Source: Apostichopus japonicus
Taxonomy: Eukaryota > Echinodermata > Holothuroidea > Aspidochirotida > Stichopodidae
Direction of reading: 5' to 3'
DNA length: 64,000 nucleotides
Assembly: GCF_037975245.1 (NCBI RefSeq)
Contig: NC_092578.1
Location: forward strand, 4,795,501 to 4,859,500
Shown: piece by piece, positions 11,192 through 22,136 of the stretch
How positions within the stretch are numbered: position 1 is the first letter of the stretch
How the letters are laid out: every line of letters begins with the position of its first letter
Program-made: the position numbers and the translations under genes
The notes under the pieces: model-generated
Told to the model about the DNA's origin: nothing
Database searches by the model: none
The model's input: only the letters and a program-made list of their open reading frames with translations

Positions 11192-13684
11192 ATGGCCTCA
11201 CCCTGTGACGCCTGCGACAGATTTAGTCAATCAGGTCAGCAACTTACAGAGAATTTAAATCAGAAGAAAGTGCCAAAGGGCCAACAGTTTTTCTTCAAAG
11301 CACTTCAGAAGCAGAAGTTGGAGATTGATCTAGGAGGAAATTGCAAGGAGGCGTTTACTTTTGATGAAGCTAACAGGAGGTATTTGTCGCGTTATTTTCC
11401 AGCTCTTGACAAAACGGTTTACTGTTGTCCACCGGTAGTTGAGTACGAATATCCAGAGGAACCTTCCGATGTCATCGAAGAGGCAGGGGATGGGTCGCAT
11501 GCATCCTCCGTAGACCGGGACTATGGCACCCTGAAAAGAAAGAGGAAAGGTCAGCTCGCGGAGGAAATGATCATAGTCCAGTTCTGGACAATGTTAAAAA
11601 AATATCAAATCCCATCGTTTATTATTCATGGATATCCGTGGAAAGCCAAATACATCAAAAATCTCACCAAGCTCTCCGAATCATTTCAGAAACTTTCTCC
11701 GAAAGAAGGTGAAATTGATTTATTGATCTCTATCCCAGGCCAGTGTATAATAGTGATGGAAGTGAAAGCAGTCAGTGATGTTAGTGAAGATAGAAATATA
11801 ACCGGCGTGGTCAGCAAAGCCTTTTCGCAATGCGGGAAGACTTTCGACTTCTTATCAATGATAATTTCTGATCTTTATGATGGCGGCGGCGGCAGTCTCC
11901 AAGTACCTATCATCAAAACAGTTGCTGTACCAAACTGTGAACGCGTTTCAGCGGAAAGACTATACTGCCAATCATGTTTCACACATATCGTTACATCGGA
12001 TGATCTGGTGAATGCTGATGTCTTGTACAGCTGGTTTCTGCAACTGTTGAAACAGTGTTCCAGCGAACTGGAATCCTCTCAACATGATCTTAACAGCCAC
12101 GTGGGTCTAATCGGACGATTAATCAGTCCAGCATCTTTAATCCAAATCAGGACGATACCGGATTCCATAAGGAGGACCGTATCTCAAATTACAAGTAAGG
12201 ATGAATCAGATCAGACAATATGGCGCCAATTAAATCCTTCGCAACTCTCTGTGGTCCTTCGGCAAGAAAAGTTGCTTTGGATAACGGGTGTACCAGGGAG
12301 TGGGAAGACAATTTTGGGGTTGTACAAAGCTGATGAAATAGTAAGTGATTGTTGTGCTTCAGGTGGTGAAAGACGACCGCTGAGTAGTCAAGCCGAGGAG
12401 AGAAATACCGACGGAGGGGATACTTCCGTCAAGGGATGCGTTTTATATGTCATTAATGGATTCTCACCTCCGTTCGCTCGTAGTCGTAGTTGCCTTTTAG
12501 AGACATACAGAGCAAAAATCACAAAATTATTGACCAATGAGGTAGACGACACCTGTGAAGTATTTATAAAAGATTCTTCTGACCTGGTCGACTGTGGAAT
12601 CGAGCGACACAGTTTGGATAAGTGTCAAAACTTACCACATTTGATTGCCAAACTACAGGACAAACACGCCGGTAAGGTACTCCACATCATCATAGAGGAG
12701 AGCCAAATGCTACTTAAACAGGTCGATGTTGAACAGTTCGAAATGGACTGGAAAGATTGTGTTGACGATAAAAGACTAGGTAATGTATGGATAATTCAGA
12801 GTCCATTTATCACCGGTACAGATTCACGTCGTGGCTCATTGCCCGGCTTCCGAATGGTACATCTCGATCGAATCATGAGAATGTCAAAACAGAACGTAGA
12901 CTTTGTCAATATTTTCTTAGATAAGAAGTACAAACTCGGCCACGCAGTGACTGGGAATCGGCCGATAATCTACCGAATGAGGTGTATCTGTAAGGACAGC
13001 TGCGTTGATGCATCATATCAGTGTTTCGTGTGCCATGTAATGCGCATCCTATGGATGTTCCATACATCCATGGTAGAACAAGGGGTGCTTAGGAAGGAAT
13101 TATTAGACCACCATGAACTGGCATTGAAAGATGCAGTTTTAATATCATTAGACGAGCAACGCATTGCAACATCCATGTTGACCATCTTTGATCCGCTGAT
13201 ACCCTTTTCCGTAAACGAATATCCGGAGGAAGGAACCAATCGCATCATATTGTCGTCAGTACGTCATTTCACTGGTTGTGAGAGTTCAATCGTGTTTGTG
13301 GATTTGAACAGTGCGTTTTACGATGACTGCTATGAGATGGAATGTTTGACCAGGACATTAGGGCAGTTGGTCATGTTAGACGGTGGTTGTTTCGATGAGA
13401 AAGTGGCAAAATATGCAGAGAGTGTTATGCGATTACAAAACGCTGCAGATAACGGTGTTGCGGAAATTAGGGAGATTGAACCATCTACTACAGACATGAA
13501 AACATTAAAGGAATTATACATTAAATATCTGGAGCATGAAAAGGCAAGGTTGCGAGAAAAGATTGCGGTAGCATCGAGTGACGGTTTCCTTCATAGAGTT
13601 AACGAAGCTCAAAGTCAAATTGAGAAACTAACGAAGATACAAAATGATGCCCAAGTTTGGTTAGACGGGCAGAAAAATACTTGA
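11192..13684 (+). CDS. gene A: NERD-like nuclease / SF1 helicase fusion protein
   Basis: An intact single-exon frame of 830 codons. It starts at the first ATG of the conserved MASPC start shared by all three copies and ends at TGA. The N-terminus has a CxxC motif and a conserved CPP..EY..PEEP segment. Residues about 115-240 look like a NERD-type PD-(D/E)XK nuclease: an acidic helix (AEEM), D176 in GEIDLL, E190-x-K192 in MEVKAV, then a KAFSQC motif. Residues about 345-740 show SF1 helicase motifs: a Q-motif (LNPSQLSVV), Walker A GVPGSGKT at 366-373, Walker B IIIEESQ with E502-E503, VWIIQ, MRMSKQN, and a motif VI CLTRTLGQ with R721. A Cys cluster (CICK...CFVC) lies between motifs IV and V. The C-terminus ends in a predicted coiled coil. 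Genes B and C are diverged paralogues downstream. An AATAAA follows at 13835. The domain calls are from motifs. The cellular role is unknown; nucleic-acid processing or defence is inference. Confidence 0.85.
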   Translation: MASPCDACDRFSQSGQQLTENLNQKKVPKGQQFFFKALQKQKLEIDLGGNCKEAFTFDEANRRYLSRYFPALDKTVYCCPPVVEYEYPEEPSDVIEEAGDGSHASSVDRDYGTLKRKRKGQLAEEMIIVQFWTMLKKYQIPSFIIHGYPWKAKYIKNLTKLSESFQKLSPKEGEIDLLISIPGQCIIVMEVKAVSDVSEDRNITGVVSKAFSQCGKTFDFLSMIISDLYDGGGGSLQVPIIKTVAVPNCERVSAERLYCQSCFTHIVTSDDLVNADVLYSWFLQLLKQCSSELESSQHDLNSHVGLIGRLISPASLIQIRTIPDSIRRTVSQITSKDESDQTIWRQLNPSQLSVVLRQEKLLWITGVPGSGKTILGLYKADEIVSDCCASGGERRPLSSQAEERNTDGGDTSVKGCVLYVINGFSPPFARSRSCLLETYRAKITKLLTNEVDDTCEVFIKDSSDLVDCGIERHSLDKCQNLPHLIAKLQDKHAGKVLHIIIEESQMLLKQVDVEQFEMDWKDCVDDKRLGNVWIIQSPFITGTDSRRGSLPGFRMVHLDRIMRMSKQNVDFVNIFLDKKYKLGHAVTGNRPIIYRMRCICKDSCVDASYQCFVCHVMRILWMFHTSMVEQGVLRKELLDHHELALKDAVLISLDEQRIATSMLTIFDPLIPFSVNEYPEEGTNRIILSSVRHFTGCESSIVFVDLNSAFYDDCYEMECLTRTLGQLVMLDGGCFDEKVAKYAESVMRLQNAADNGVAEIREIEPSTTDMKTLKELYIKYLEHEKARLREKIAVASSDGFLHRVNEAQSQIEKLTKIQNDAQVWLDGQKNT

Positions 13685-13834
13685 GAAGTTTCATGTTTAG
13701 AAATGTCTAATTTCAAGTAAATACCGTTTTAGACAGAATGCCATGTAACATAGATAGTGTAGAATTTATTTGCATTGCAACTGATATATTGCATATTTCT
13801 ATAACCAGTCTGAAAATTGACTGAACCTTTATGG

Positions 13835-13840
13835 AATAAA
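13835..13840 (+). terminator. polyadenylation signal of gene A
   Basis: AATAAA about 150 bases after the gene A stop codon. A second AATAAA lies near 13916. Either would give a short 3' UTR. Confidence 0.55.
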
Positions 13841-14112
13841 CCAAGGGCAGATCAATGATGTTGCAGTGAAGGGGGCTTTGGCCCCCTGGGGTCGTTGGAG
13901 CGGAATCTCATGTGGGAATAAATTAAAACTTCGAATTTCCAAATGATGCATTCAATTAAGTATATATATTAAATTTAAAAATAATTAAAATTGTGGCAAT
14001 AAATACTCTTGATTTGTAAAAAAGTGCCTCATTTGAACGCATTCCGCCCCCGACTGACGTTGGCCCTCGCCCACGAATCTTTGCACACGCCACTGCATAT
14101 GGACGTGAGTAG

Positions 14113-14714
14113 TTAATCCCAGTGGCGTCGCCAAGGGGTGGCCCTGGGGAGGAGGGGGGCACGTGACCTCCCAAAACAAAATCGTGCCCCCAGGTCCCCC
14201 CAGAGGAGACTTGTAGTGTCAAAAAGAATACTCAAACAAAAACTTTTTACAAAGGGCGAAACGTATTATCTTCATCAGTGAAACTTCTTTCCACCGACCA
14301 TGACAATAACCAGTTGTTTTCTCACTAACAAGGTCACATAGGCTTAAACTTCACCACTACCCTGCATGAAATTCAGTTTGATCTTTCAACACTATAATTT
14401 AAATACATTATCAAAGCAAAAGTGTTTAATTCCATGTTTTGTATAAATTTCCTATCCGTCTCAATCTAAAAACATAAATATCGACAGACTAAGCCCGATA
14501 ATTCTTGAACATAAAGTTACTTCAAGTTGCAAAATAAGACAGCAGATTGCATCTAAGGACCCTTAATTAATCAACAATTTCTCACCCCCTCCTTTTAGAT
14601 CCCTCCCCCAGGACGGCATTCACAAATAAACACTTTGCCCCTCTAATGAAGTGCTCTGCCCTCCCTGTGCCCCCCCCCCCCCAGATTGAAATGTCTGGCG
14701 ATGCCACTGGTTAA
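14113..14714. mobile_element. TTAA-flanked MITE-like element
   Basis: The ends CCAGTGGCGTCGCCA (14119-14133) and TGGCGATGCCACTGG (14696-14710) form a 15-base inverted repeat with one mismatch. TTAA lies just outside the right end and two bases outside the left end. TTAA targets are typical of piggyBac-like elements, so this may be a non-autonomous member. It has no coding capacity. Only its right part (from the equivalent of 14169) is present in the second spacer copy, at 19066-19600. Confidence 0.55.
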
Positions 14715-14752
14715 TTCGGGGCTGTGATTGACCCCACAGTACGTTTACTGGG

Positions 14753-15068
14753 AGAGATGTAACTAATTTTGAAGTCATTTCAGTGTTTTGGTAGTCGTCT
14801 TTGTTTTAAGGATGGTTGTTAAATGGACCATATATCTGTCATGTCCTCCCAGGAACAATTATTTTGCCCAAATAGAAATTGTAGTAGAACTGAACGGTTA
14901 AGCTGTTTCGTCACACGGCAAGCCAAACAGGACAAATAAAATTGTCCAGATGGCTCTATAAAATTCGGGCCGTCTTTCCGACAACACTTATGATACTGGG
15001 GCAGTGCATGAAGTCCGTTGACGCCGGGCATAACAAACCGGGGGCTGCCCTCGAGTGAAGGAACGTTT
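14753..15068. other. copy-1-specific segment with a small minus-strand ORF
   Basis: Present between CTGGGAG and GTTTGGTGGTCACC in spacer 1, while the second copy (near 19650) joins these flanks directly. It holds a 70-codon minus-strand frame (15031-14819), with Cys pairs and without low-complexity bias. I do not recognise a family. It could be an insertion in copy 1 or a deletion in copy 2. Confidence 0.5.
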
Positions 15069-15469
15069 GGTGGTCACCTTATTGCAAGCTTGATCTCGAT
15101 ATATACCTATAAATGATAATTTCGCTAATTCTCTAGTCTTTTGGCTTTAATTGTTACTGAACTGTTTATAGCTTGGAAGAGATATATTCAATACAATTAG
15201 GCATAGCATACCATCTCAATACTTGTGTTTCGGGTTTATCTTTATCGGGACTTTGTAGCAGATATGGTAGACATCTCTCTCTCTCCCCCCCCTCCAGTCA
15301 CCCCTGCCCCAACCGTGTAATTGAATGAAAATATTAGTTAATAATATTGTATGTCACGGAGTTTACTCGGAGGCAATCACTGATCATTGATAACTATATG
15401 CGATACAAAAATGATACAAAAAAACACTATCACTAAATGTCATCAGTATTGATCCCAATGTCTACCACT

Positions 15470-15628
<159 letters not shown>

Positions 15629-15924
15629 AAAATATACCACGTGTACTCCAACGAAAAAATACAAAACCAATTTAAAAAAAAACAGGGTCACAGTAAGTTG
15701 ACTTGACGGGTACGAAATAAGACATATTATTTCAAACAGGGGAACCTTCCTCAGCAAAACCGTAAGGGTAAATGAAAAACTTAGCCTACAAATAAAATAC
15801 CATAAACAACGTTATCAATAACATTGTCACAATAAAAGCGTCTTAGGAGATATTACATGATTTATGGAAGGTTTCATGGTAGAGTAGTCCAAGGTTTTTG
15901 TTAATACCTATTTACCTACCAAAT

Positions 15925-16195
15925 GTAACTTGGTCTCCAGGATCCAATTCAGTTTAGCTTCATTACGTTTTGATGATATGAGGGTGTATGTTTGAGGTTA
16001 TATATAGACTGATTGAGGAGATTAAAAGTGTTCAGCAACTGGGAAACGTGGGAAATTGTCTCGAAGTGATATTTTGTGATTGTTCAAACGTACACGGAAT
16101 TCGGTGCTCGTTTGATCAACATACAAACCATTATCACATAAATATTGCAAATATCGCATACATATGGACGTTAAAACAAATATACCTGTGTACTT
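15925..16195 (-). mobile_element. Penelope-like GIY-YIG endonuclease remnant (copy 1)
   Basis: On the minus strand, 16195 to about 16025 encodes a peptide ending in LYVDQTSTEFRVRLNNHK, then PVAEHF. This has the spacing of the GIY-YIG endonuclease core (Y-V-x-Q-T, R, N-N-H-K) seen at the C-terminus of Penelope-like retroelements. A second frame at about 15975-15925 reads KRNEAKLNWILETKL, like the conserved segment that follows the core in those elements. The two pieces are out of frame and the usual G before QT is D, so the copy is dead. No reverse transcriptase is visible nearby. Confidence 0.6.
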
Positions 16196-17387
16196 AATTC
16201 TGTCATGCATGGCACCTCATAGGCACATCGGTTATGTAAAGATAGTCCAAAGATTCATAAGATAGGGTAAATTATCTCATAATGAGTCATATTGAAAATT
16301 GACTTGACGTTTAGGGCTAAAGTCCAAATGGAAAGCTACGCACGTACACCCTTGTATGCTACGTACAGCACATGAGTAGGTAGAACTACTGATATAAGCC
16401 TACCAACACCAGCAAAGTCTGTACCTCCGACATAATTGAATCCCTATAACACAATGCCAAGTTGACTGTTTCATGTTTTCATGTTTATTATTTGTTCCTT
16501 ATGGACCGGGTCACCGAATATTTCAACAACACAACAACCATACCTACCCTCTAGTCTTTAAGTCGTGGTTTTATTTCGGAAATGTGCTTTTTGTGAGGAT
16601 GTGATAACCATACCAGTCACCGTGGTGAGGATACGCCGGAGAGGTACGATTTAGTGTCTCTGTGAGTTGAAGCAATTTTTTTTATGGGCTTAGAATTCTT
16701 TTGGCAGAGGATCTCTGTTCGTTAAAATTAATAATATATTTGTTAAGAATTCGTTTCTAACTGGTATGTTGCATGCCAATCATGCCAAGTTCCCTAAATG
16801 AATTGAAGTGTACAAGAAGTAACAAACATATCATGTCGATTATAATCATAGCGGAATGTAATTCTGAGTAGGGCGGTACGTGACAGTTTCATTGACAGAG
16901 TGACTCATTGTTGTACTGTAAGCAGTTATCCATTGGCTAATCGTACATCGCCCAAGCAGTATTTCGATAATGATAATGATGGCCTTTTCGTTCACACATG
17001 CTCTACAGTATCTGCCTGTTTTCATTATTTCCTACCTAAAAATGAAAGTTATGAAACAGTATGTAGATGCTAGACCCCTCTAAACCTTATAGGACACATA
17101 TAGGCCAGTTGCCACCATCATACACAATGAGCACCACCCCTCACTGAGAAAATGTAAAGGTAAGGTCAAAATACAACTGGGGCTATAGTAGCAAACTTTG
17201 GTTATTGGTTTAGGAACTCTAGAATTTCAAACAGGACATGTAACATCATCAGCTTATTGATTTGCAAGATAATTATTTATGTGATTTACATTGCAAAAAT
17301 TAATATGCTGTGCATGTGGTGCATGGATACAACAGACCCCCCCCCCCCACCATTTCCTGTTCATCATAGTGAATAACAAAATGATGC

Positions 17388-17400
17388 TATATATATATAA
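17388..17400 (+). promoter_or_regulatory. candidate TATA box of gene B
   Basis: TATATATATATAA 118 bases before the gene B ATG, at the same relative place as in gene C. Confidence 0.35.
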
Positions 17401-17505
17401 CAAATTCCAACCTTTAAAAAATAATTTAAAATTTACATTAAGGTTTGACTTTTATCTTTGCATTTCTTGAACAGGTGGTCAGACCGTGACCCTTCTGCGC
17501 TAGCC

Positions 17506-18483
17506 ATGGCTTCACCGTGTGCCCACTGTGGAGATGGTGCTCCCAGCTCAACTAGCTGTATAGAATTGCTCCAGCAAAATGGGGATTCTAAACTACTAGG
17601 ACGTATTCGAGAGAGAGGTACAATTCATATTGATTTTGGTGCAGGACACAGGGAACATCTCAGTTTTGACGATGCTAACGAAAGATACGTGACTCATCAC
17701 TTTCCACAATCTGATGAAAGAGTTGTGCACGCTTGTCCTCCTGTATATGAATATGTTCATCCCGGAGAACCACCAGATATCATAAAGGATTCAGAACAGG
17801 GTGCAGAGGTACCATTTTTGAAATTTAACTATGATACTTTGCAAAGAGAGAGGATGGGAGAGGTGGCAGAAGAAATTGTACTGCGGATGTTTTTGAAAAT
17901 GTTTGAAAAGCATAAGATATCAGCTTTCATTGTTCACGGATACAATTGGAAAACCAGTTATTTAAAAAAACTGTTAGATATACAACCAAGTTTATCGAAG
18001 TCGTTCAAGAAGCTGGGAATAAATGAAGGTGAAATTGATTTACTTATTTCAATCCCCAAAAAATGTTTAGTAGTTGTTGAGGTCAAAGCCATAAACCATA
18101 AGAATAATTTTACAAACGTCGTGAGAAAAGCGTTTGCTCAGTGTGATAAGACGTCTAATTTTTTGTCAACGGTTGCAAGTGATCTCTATGGTAACAAGAA
18201 CATTTGGCTGTTGAAAGTCGTGGCATTGCCATCGAGTTGCAGAGATACTTTGACGGAATTTAATTATTGTCAAGCATGTTCTCGTCACATTATCACCGAG
18301 GAGGATTTGAATACTGCTAACACATTACACGATTGGTACAAGACCCTAATTGATTTACATAAAACCGAGTTAGATGACTCCCTTTTTGATAATTGTCTAC
18401 ACAAAAGATTAATCGGAAGGTTGATAGGTCCCTATTCACTCACGGAAGTGAAACCAGCCAAAGACGAGAAAACTCCGGAATGA
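17506..18483 (+). CDS. gene B: truncated paralogue, nuclease domain only
   Basis: A 325-codon frame from the family's MASPC start to a TGA at 18481. The ATG lies in a good context (AGCCATGG). It retains the CxxC start, the CPPVYEY segment and the complete NERD-like nuclease motif set (GEVAEEIV, D178 in GEIDLL, E192-x-K194 in VEVKAI, KAFAQC). It is very close to gene C in sequence. At the stop, gene C has AGA where B has TGA, so one base change separates it from read-through. It could be expressed as a free-standing nuclease or could be a pseudogene; the sequence alone does not decide. It belongs to duplication copy 1. Confidence 0.6.
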   Translation: MASPCAHCGDGAPSSTSCIELLQQNGDSKLLGRIRERGTIHIDFGAGHREHLSFDDANERYVTHHFPQSDERVVHACPPVYEYVHPGEPPDIIKDSEQGAEVPFLKFNYDTLQRERMGEVAEEIVLRMFLKMFEKHKISAFIVHGYNWKTSYLKKLLDIQPSLSKSFKKLGINEGEIDLLISIPKKCLVVVEVKAINHKNNFTNVVRKAFAQCDKTSNFLSTVASDLYGNKNIWLLKVVALPSSCRDTLTEFNYCQACSRHIITEEDLNTANTLHDWYKTLIDLHKTELDDSLFDNCLHKRLIGRLIGPYSLTEVKPAKDEKTPE

Positions 18484-19065
18484 CCACAAAAAGAATCGAG
18501 GACAGTTGCCGAATCAATTCAGTGGACTGTTCACCAAATCACAGAAGAACACGGTACAGCCGCCAAGATTATGTCACGGTGGTATCAGTTAACTCCCGAA
18601 CAACTAGCCGTCGATTTTAAGGACCCTCAGCTGCTGTGGCTAAGTGGTCAACCAGCCAGTGGGAAGACGGTTTTAGCTTTGTGGAAAATTGACAACATTT
18701 TAGAATCTTGTAATAACGAGACTTTGCCCAGATTTGCCGTAGAAGTAAATACATCTACAGCCTTAACAGATCCCGTTTCCCCACCAAACGCCGAAGTGCT
18801 TTCAGCATCAACGTCTTCAAAGGCATTTACCAATATAGTAAAAACACCGTCAACAAACTTCCCCACCTTGAGAGCAAGAAATGCAATATCGCTATTGGCT
18901 CCTGTAGTTCCTGCCAATTCGACATCAATAGAAGTTAGTACAGCATCGTTGTCAGTCACAGATTGTGCCAATTTGTCATCTGGAACAGCATGCCCAGTAA
19001 GACTGTCAGGCACCGCGAAGCAGTATTGCCATCGGGTGCAGATTCCGTGATGCAGTCATCGGGTG
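18484..19065 (+). pseudogene. gene B: remnant of the helicase part
   Basis: After the TGA the same frame stays open to 19050. It carries the Q-motif (LTPEQLAV) and Walker A GQPASGKT, then a Ser/Thr/Ala-rich linker longer than that of gene C. Near 19020-19060 the bases match a segment of the gene C linker (C near 23414) but in a shifted frame. All later helicase motifs (Walker B to VI) are missing: at about 19065 the gene sequence switches to spacer DNA equivalent to 14169. The helicase is therefore non-functional in this copy. Confidence 0.8.
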
Positions 19066-20092
19066 TCCCAAACCAAAATCGTTCCCCCAGGTCCCCCCAG
19101 AGGAGACTTGTAGTGTCAAAAAGAATACTCAAACAAAAACTTTTTACAAAGGACGAAACGTATTATCTTCATCAGTGAAACTTTTTTCCACCGACCATGA
19201 CAACCAGTTGTTTTCTCACTAGCAAGGTCACATAGGCTTAAACTTCACAACTACCCTGCATGAAATTCAGTTTGAACTTTCAACACTCTAATTTAAATAC
19301 ATTATCAAAGCAAAAGTGTTTAATTCCATGTTTTGTATAACTTTTCTATCCGCCTCAATCTAAAAACAAAAATATCGGACAGACTAAGCCCGAAAATTCT
19401 TGAACATGAAGTTACTTCAAGTTGCAAAATAAAGCAACAGATTGCATCCAAGGACCCTTAATTAATCACAAATTTCTCACCCCCTCCCATTAGACCCCTC
19501 CCGCAGGACGGCATTCACAAATAAACATTGTGCCCCTCTAATGAAGTGCTCTGCCCTCCCTGTACCCCCCCCCGATTGAAATGTCTGGCGATGCCACTGG
19601 TTAATCCGGGGCTGTAATTGACCCCACAGTACGTATACTGGGAGGTTTGGTGGTCACCTTATTGCAAGCTTGATCTCGATATATACCTATAAATGATAAT
19701 TTCGCTAATTCTCTGGTCTTTTGGCTTTAATTGTTACTTCACTGTTTATAGATTGGAATAGAAATATTCAACAATGAGGCATAGCATACCATCTCAATAC
19801 TTGTGTTTCGGGTTTATCTTTATCGGGACTTTGTAGCAGGTATGGTAGACCCCCCCTCTCTCTCTCCCTCGCCCAGTCACCCCCTGCCCCAACCGTGTAA
19901 TTGAATGAGAATATTAGTTAATAATTTTGTATGTCACGGAGTTTACTTGGAGGCAATCACTGTAACATTTCCGTATGTTGATGAAACAAATAAGAGTCAT
20001 TGATAACTATATGCGATACAAAAATGCGTCTTTTACTGGCAAGAAAACACTATCAATAAATGTCATCAGTATTGATCCCAATGTCTACCACT

Positions 20093-20245
<153 letters not shown>

Positions 20246-20559
20246 GACGAAACGTGTACTCCAACGAAAATTAAATACAAAACCAATAATAAAAAACAGG
20301 GACATAGTAAGTTGACTTGACGGGTACGAAATAAGACATTTTATTTGAAACAGGGGAACCTTCCTCATCAAAACCGTAAGGGTAAATGAAACACTTACAA
20401 ATAAAATACCATAAACAACGTTGTCAATAACAACGTCACAATAGAAGGGTCTTAGGAGATATTACATGATTTATGGAAGGTTTCATGGTAGAGTAGTCCA
20501 AGGTTTTTGTTAATACCTATTTACCTACCAAATGTAACTTGGTCTTCAGGATCCAATTC

Positions 20560-20860
20560 AATTTAACTTGTTTAGGTTTTTCAGTGGATGATATGCCCTG
20601 CAGATGATATGAGGGGTGTATTTTTTGAGGTTATTTATAGACTGATTGGGGGGAGATTAAAATGTTCAGCAACTGGGAAACATGGGAAATTGTCTCGAAT
20701 TGATATTTTGTGATTCTTAAAACGTACACGGAATTTGGTGCCCGTTTGATCAACATACAAACCATTATCACAGAGATATTGCAAATATCACATACATATG
20801 GACGTTATAACATAAATACATGTGTACTTAATTCTGTCATGCATGGCACCTCATAGGCAC
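20560..20860 (-). mobile_element. Penelope-like GIY-YIG endonuclease remnant (copy 2)
   Basis: Duplicate of the remnant at 15925-16195. The minus strand reads LYVDQTGTKFRVRFKNHK and later PVAEHF, slightly closer to the GIY-YIG consensus (QTGT) than copy 1. No long frame is left. Confidence 0.55.
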
Positions 20861-22013
20861 ATCGGTTATGTAAAGATAGTCCAAAGATTCATAAGATAGG
20901 GTAAATTATCTCATAATGAGTCATATTGAAAATTGACTTGACGTTTAGGGCTAAAGTCCAAATGGAAAGCTACGCACGTACGCCCTTGTATGCTACGTAC
21001 AGCACATGAGTAGGTAGAACTACTGATATAAGCCTACCAACACCAGCAAAGCCTGTACCTCCGACATAATTGAATCCCTTTAACACAATGCCAAGTTGAC
21101 TGTTTCATGTTTTCATGTTTATTATTTGTTCCTTATGGACCGGTCACCGAATATTTCAACAACACAACAACCATACCTACCCTCTAGTCTTTAAGTCGTG
21201 GTTTTATTTCGGAAATGTGCTTTTTGTGAGGATGTGATAACCATACCAGTCACCGTGGTGAGGATACGCCGGAGAGGTATAGGCTTAGTGTCTCTGTGAG
21301 TTGAAGCAATTTTTTTTATGCGCTCAGAATTCTTTTGGCAGAGGATCTCTGTTCGTTAAAATTAATAATATATTTGTTAAGAATTCGTTTCTAACTGGTA
21401 TGTTGCATGCCAATCATGCCAAGTTCCCTAAATGAATTGAAGTGTACAAGAAGTAACCAACATATCCTGTCGATTATAATCATAGCGGAATGCAATTCTG
21501 AGTAGGGCGGTACGTGAAAGTTTCATTGACAGAGTGACTCATTGTTATACTGTAAGCAGTTACCCATTGGCTAATCGTACATCGCCTAAGCAGTATTTCG
21601 ATAAGATAATGATGGACGTTTCGTTCACACAGGCTTTATCTGCCTGTCTTCATTATTTCCTACCTAAAACTGAAAGTTATGAAACCGTATGTAGATGCTA
21701 GACCCCTCTTAAACTTATAGGACACATAGGCCAGTTGCCACCATCATACACAATGATCACCACCCCTCACTGAGAAAATGTAAAGGCAAGGTCAAAATAC
21801 AACTGGGGCTATAGAAGCAAACTTTGGTTATTGTTTTAGGAACTCTAGAATTTCAAACAGGACATGTAACATCATCAGCTTATTGATTTGCAAGATAATT
21901 ATTGATGTGATTGACATTGCAAAAATTAATATGCTGTGCACGTGGTGCATGGATACAACAGACCCCCCCCCCCACCATTTCCCTGTTCATCATAGCGAAT
22001 AACGAAATGATGC

Positions 22014-22025
22014 TATATATATATA
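22014..22025 (+). promoter_or_regulatory. candidate TATA box of gene C
   Basis: TATATATATATAA-type run 123 bases before the gene C ATG. A pyrimidine-rich tract ending in CGAACAG at about 22073-22100 could alternatively be a 3' splice site of a leader intron. Confidence 0.35.
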
Positions 22026-22136
22026 ACAAATTCCAACCTTTAAAAAATAATTTAAAATTTACATTAAGGTTTGACTTTTATCTTTGCATTTCTCGAACAG
22101 GTGGTCAGACCGTGACCCTTCTGCGCTACAGTAGCC

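Noticed and set aside
13018-13248. Minus-strand frames inside genes A and C
   Set aside because: Shadows of the plus-strand coding sequence.
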